From contig NC_088872.1 of NCBI RefSeq assembly GCF_032884065.1, positions 34,506,917-34,570,916 of the forward strand: a stretch of DNA of 64,000 nucleotides, written 5' to 3'. The notes below the pieces were generated by a model that was not told where the DNA came from, made no database searches, and was given only the letters and a program-made list of their open reading frames with translations. Of this stretch, positions 60,155 to 64,000 are shown piece by piece. A program made the translations under genes and the position numbers. Source of the stretch: Artemia franciscana (taxonomy: Eukaryota > Arthropoda > Branchiopoda > Anostraca > Artemiidae). Position 1 is the first letter of the stretch; every line of letters begins with the position of its first letter.

Positions 60155-60260
60155 AAGAAGTTTTTCTGCTCCAAAAATTCCACCAAAGCAGACCAAACCT
60201 CAAAGAATCATCCGTGAATCAGAACCCAGTGCAAATACTGTACCGTTTACAAGACAATAA
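60155..60260 (+). CDS. possible terminal exon, phase-compatible with 59371-59483
   Basis: After GTAGCTCAG the frame, completed by the two bases left from the upstream exon, stays open for 35 codons (SAPKIPPKQ, RIIRESEP) to TAA at 60258. The composition resembles the upstream exon. The acceptor lacks a good pyrimidine tract, so it may be chance. Confidence 0.25.
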
Positions 60261-62196
60261 TTTCCTTGAGGGTGCTGCTCCTCAAGGTCACCCTGCAGTA
60301 CTGTTAGCAGTCAGAGTTTTGGTTCGGAAAACAAATGAAAGGTCCACCCTGATGCCACTATGAGGCTATACAAGTAAGGTTTTCCCTGTGGGGATTAGGG
60401 ATAGAGAAAAAAAGTTATGACAGAACAGAGACCCCAAACCATCTCACAGCATTAGAATAGCTCTAACCTTTTGTACCCACCCAGTCCTTGACAGGGTATT
60501 CATAATAGTGAAATAAATATTGGATTTTGTAAGTGTACCATCTTAAGAAATTTTGCTACTGGTTCTTGTAAGCTTGCTAGTTGCTTTTTTTTTTTTTTTT
60601 TTTTTTACAGATATTTGATGTGTGTAAAGTTTTAAGTTTAGTTCAATCTCCTCTATTGAAAACTATCTTCATAAAGTATCTGCTAATGCCAAATTTAAAA
60701 ATAGTAAGTCTAACTAAAAACAAACTTCAAAAGAATAATTCATAGGTAATTGAAATAGGAATTAAAATGTATACTCAAGTCAATTTCTAAACCAACACAT
60801 TATCACTACAGGGCTTTTACCCCATAAGACCCTCTAAAGACTAGGGCTAGAGTGTCATGTGTGCTGCCTTACTGAAACAATGTACATTTACAAGAACCTT
60901 TGTCCTTTTTCATTATGACATTGAGAATTAAAATAATTATACTTCTAATAGTTCATTTTGAGCAACCAATTTAAATAATGATTAAGGCTTTGAAATCAAT
61001 AACAATTCGAACTTATAACAAACATAAATTATCACAGATAATAGCTGGTCTACTAACCTTCTAATCCATGGGTGTTGTTTGTGCTCTTCTGAAAACTTAA
61101 CATATTACTCCCTAAAATTAAAAATTGATGATTTCAAAGCTCTATTTAGGTATCAATGAAATAGAATCAGAACAAAAACAGTAAAAAAGCAATTGATGAA
61201 AATGAATATGTTTCTTGCAATTAGTTTATTCTAAGAAATTTGTTGTTCCCTGTAAACTGGATTAGTCCTTTTATGGAACTGTTTTGATGATTGTGATAAA
61301 ACAAATAACTGCTGAGTATATAAAACTGCTGAGAATATAAAACTGCGGAGAATCCCTCTGCTGCCACCAGTTCCCATAATTTTATTTGTGTGGCTACAGT
61401 CTTTTTATGGATGATCCCATTGACCCAAGATTAGCTGTGAAATCTTTTTCTCAAAAGTTAGTGCCCAGAATAGATGTGTACCTAACTGGTGCTAATTAAC
61501 TCTACAATCTTGACTGACAATATTGAGAGCATGTAGCTTGCTGATTTTGTATACCTGATCAAGAGAGAGGTAAATTTAGATAGTTACATTTTGGTGAAGA
61601 TTTTGCTGGGTCTTGAACAAGGAAAATCTAGGTTATCTCTTGATTATATATGTGTCGATTTGCTTTAGGATTTCAATAAGGATACCGTTTGACCAATGAT
61701 TTTCAGGTGAAAACACATCAATGACTAATACTTGTAGTCAAAGTAATCTGATCTGTTCCAAAGTCTCAGGTAAAAGTGAAGTTCAACTATTATCTGAGGC
61801 TTATATAGTATATTCTCAACCACAATTCTTTGGTTTTTCATTAATATCTTATCCCACAAGCTCTTCTACACAAAGTAAGGAAGCATCCCACAAAGGGTGC
61901 CAATTAATATTTTAAAATGGTCTTTAAACATCAAATATTTAATTGGTTGTAAGTAAAATGTTCTTAAGTTTAAACATAGAATCGGAAAAAGTGATTTTTT
62001 ACAATATTATTAATGCTGAAATATTTTAAAGTACTGAAACTTGGTAGCCAAACTCTTCTCTTTGGATAACTAATGTTTGTTGTAGGTTTGACTTAATCAT
62101 TTATTTATGTACATCAAGTTAAAACTCATCCCGTTTCGGTACTAATCAACAGGAACCAGTTCAGATAAGTAGTAAAATCCGTTGGATGTTGCTACT
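60261..62196. other. AT-rich, no firmly supported gene
   Basis: A T homopolymer lies at about 60586-60606. A short stretch 61707-61769 is bounded by ATTTTCAG and CAG|GTAAAA and could be a small exon, but it does not continue the frame of the exon at 59371. Confidence 0.4.
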
Positions 62197-62254
62197 TGTA
62201 ACATCCTTTTTTGTCACCGTTCTTATTTAGGACGGTGACAAAAAAGGAGTTACA
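62197..62254. repeat. short perfect-type hairpin
   Basis: TGTAACATCCTTTTTTGTCACCGT and ACGGTGACAAAAAAGGAGTTACA pair over ~23 bp around an 11-nt loop, with one bulge. Looks like two transposon inverted ends joined with almost no interior, or a tiny foldback element. Confidence 0.85.
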
Positions 62255-62459
62255 ATCAACTTGCATTGCCAAAGGTTTGCTTATACACTTGTAAAATAAC
62301 AATGTACAAATATATAGACAGAGGTAAAAACTTCTCGAAATTTAAATTTTTCAAAAATTGTTGGCGTCTTTTCCCTTCTGTACTAATTCTTACTTTGCTT
62401 CTTAATTAACTTAATTATCAATTTCTATTAAAATCTATTTTCACTGTCATAGTATTTTT

Positions 62460-64000
62460 ATGGCACTTGGTATTAACCAAGTGACATATAGCAATCGCAA
62501 ATTCTGTCGGTCTGTCAGTCTGTCGGTATGTCAGTCCTGGTTTTGCTACTTTAGGCACTTCCAGGTAAGCTAGGACGATGAAATTTGGCAGGCGTATCAG
62601 GGACCGGACTAGATTAAATTAAAAATAGTCGTTTTCCCGATTTGACCATCTGGGGGGGGGGAGTGGGGGGCCTGTTAATTCGAAAAAATAGAAAAATTGA
62701 AGTATTTTTAACTTACGAACGGTTGATCAGATCTTAATGAAATTTGATGTTTGGAAGAATATCGTGTCTCATAGCTGTTTTTTAATTTTCGACCGGATCT
62801 GGTGACATTGGGGGGATTTGGGAGGGGGAAACCTAAAATCTTGGAAAACACTTAGAGTGGAGGGATCAGGATGAAACTTGGTGGGAAAAATAAGCACAAG
62901 TCCTAGATACATGATTGACATAACCGGAACAGATCCGCTCTCTTTGGGGTAGTTGGAGGCGGGGGGTTGGGGATGTTGGGGGGGGGGTTAATTCTGAAAA
63001 ATTAGAAAAAATGAGGTACTTTTAACTTATGAACGGGTGATTGGATCTCAATGAAATTTGATGTTTAGAAGGATATCGTGTCTCAAAGCTCTTATTTTAA
63101 ATCCCGACAGGATCCGGTGACATTGGGGGGAGTTTGGGGTGGGGGGGCCCTAAAATCATGGAAAACGCTTAGATTGGAGGGATCGGGATGAAACTTGGTG
63201 GGAAAAATAATTAGAAGTCTTAGATACGTGATTTACATAATTGGAACAGATCTGCTCTATTGGGGGGGGGGGGTTAATTCGGAAAAATTAGAAAAAATGA
63301 CGTATTTTGAACTTACGAAGGAGTAATCGGATCTTCATGAAACTTCATATTTAGAAGGACCTCGTTACTCAGATCTATTATTTTGAATCTCAACCGGATC
63401 CAGTGTCATTGGGGGGGCAGTTGGTGGGGGGCCGGAAATATTAGAAAATACTTAAAGCGGAGAGATCAGGATGTAACTGGATGGGAAGAATAAAACCTGT
63501 CTAAGATACGTGACTGACATAACCGGACCAGATCTGCTCTCTTTGGTGGAGTTGGGGGGGGGGGGTTGTAATTTTGAAAATTGAGGTATTTGTAACGTAC
63601 GAAAGGGTGACCAGATCTTAATGAAATTTGATACTTAGAAGGATCTTGTGCTTTAAAGCTCTAATTTTAAATTCCAACCAGATCCTGTGACATTGGGGGA
63701 AGTATGAGGGGGAAACCGGGATTCTTGGAAAACGTGAAAATTGGGGTATTTTTATCTTACGAATAGGTGATCGGATCTTAATGAAATTTGATATTTAGAA
63801 GGAATTCATGTCTCAGAGCTCTTATTTCAAATCCCGACCAGATCTTTCGACTTTGGGGGGGGGAGTTGAAGGGGGAAATCTTGGAAAACACTTGGAGTGG
63901 AGGAATCGGGATGAAGCTTGGTGGATAGATTAAGCAAATGTCCTTGATACGTGATTGACGTAACCGTACTGGATTCGCTCTCTTTGGGGGAGTTGGGGGG
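62460..64000. repeat. G-run-rich degenerate tandem repeats, continuing past the window
   Basis: Starts with a CTGTCGGT/CTGTCAGT run, then units anchored on GATCTTAATGAAATTTGAT at about 62730, 63043, 63329, 63613 and 63773 (spacing about 313, 286, 284 and 160 bp). Each has GGATGAAACTTGGTGG and a G homopolymer of 6-10. No coding frame. Confidence 0.85.

Noticed and set aside
62460..64000. G-quadruplex regulatory cluster
   Set aside because: The G runs are isolated homopolymers within a degenerate tandem repeat; no regular four-run spacing was found by eye.

Overview
The window looks like intergenic and intronic DNA of an arthropod. It has spliced genes with GT-AG introns, AT-rich spacers, long (TA)n and G/C homopolymer runs, and very dense transposon debris. 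Several repeat families, especially the G-run-rich repeats at the right end, remind me of brine shrimp (Artemia). That is an impression from memory and has not been tested.

Layout. 1-1.8 kb: a Helitron-like element sitting in a (TA)n tract. 2.2-7.2 kb, minus strand: two phase-compatible exons of a host SH3 gene resembling NCKIPSD/SPIN90, separated by a 4.3 kb intron that carries a dead LINE. 7.4-8.3 kb: the tail of a pogo/Tigger-like transposase. 8.8-15.1 kb: a 175 bp satellite of 36 copies, the last 26 arranged as two copies of a 13-monomer higher-order repeat. 16.5-19.5 kb: a probable non-autonomous hAT-like element. 21.3-22.2 kb and 51.2-52.1 kb: inverted copies of one dispersed repeat. 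47.2-50.7 kb: a dead I-type LINE split by a Harbinger-like MITE. 52.6-53.2 kb: the tail of a second LINE. 53.3-64 kb: inverted and tandem repeats, plus one candidate host exon near 59.4 kb.

The centrepiece is a retrovirus-like Ty3/gypsy element at 22,389-47,160. It has ~1 kb LTRs that differ by only a few substitutions, a CTAG target duplication, a primer binding site and a polypurine tract. It carries gag, pol and an F-type env. It is about 24.8 kb as assembled and about 20.8 kb once a probable assembly duplication around a 100-N gap is removed. Between pol and env it carries four extra genes: a possible DEDDh-type exonuclease, two tandem paralogues with a C-terminal SOCS box (Elongin B/C-Cullin recruiting motif), and a 2H phosphoesterase very like the AKAP7 central domain. 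SOCS-box/BC-box proteins and 2H phosphodiesterases are tools that unrelated viruses use against host defence. My inference is that this is a large complex retrovirus-like element with a counter-defence module, expressed from spliced mRNAs. Pyrimidine-rich AG sites lie upstream of most of these ORFs.

Most breaks in gag, pol and env are single-base shifts. The two near-identical copies around the gap disagree with each other mainly at homopolymers, so part of the damage may be consensus error and not decay.
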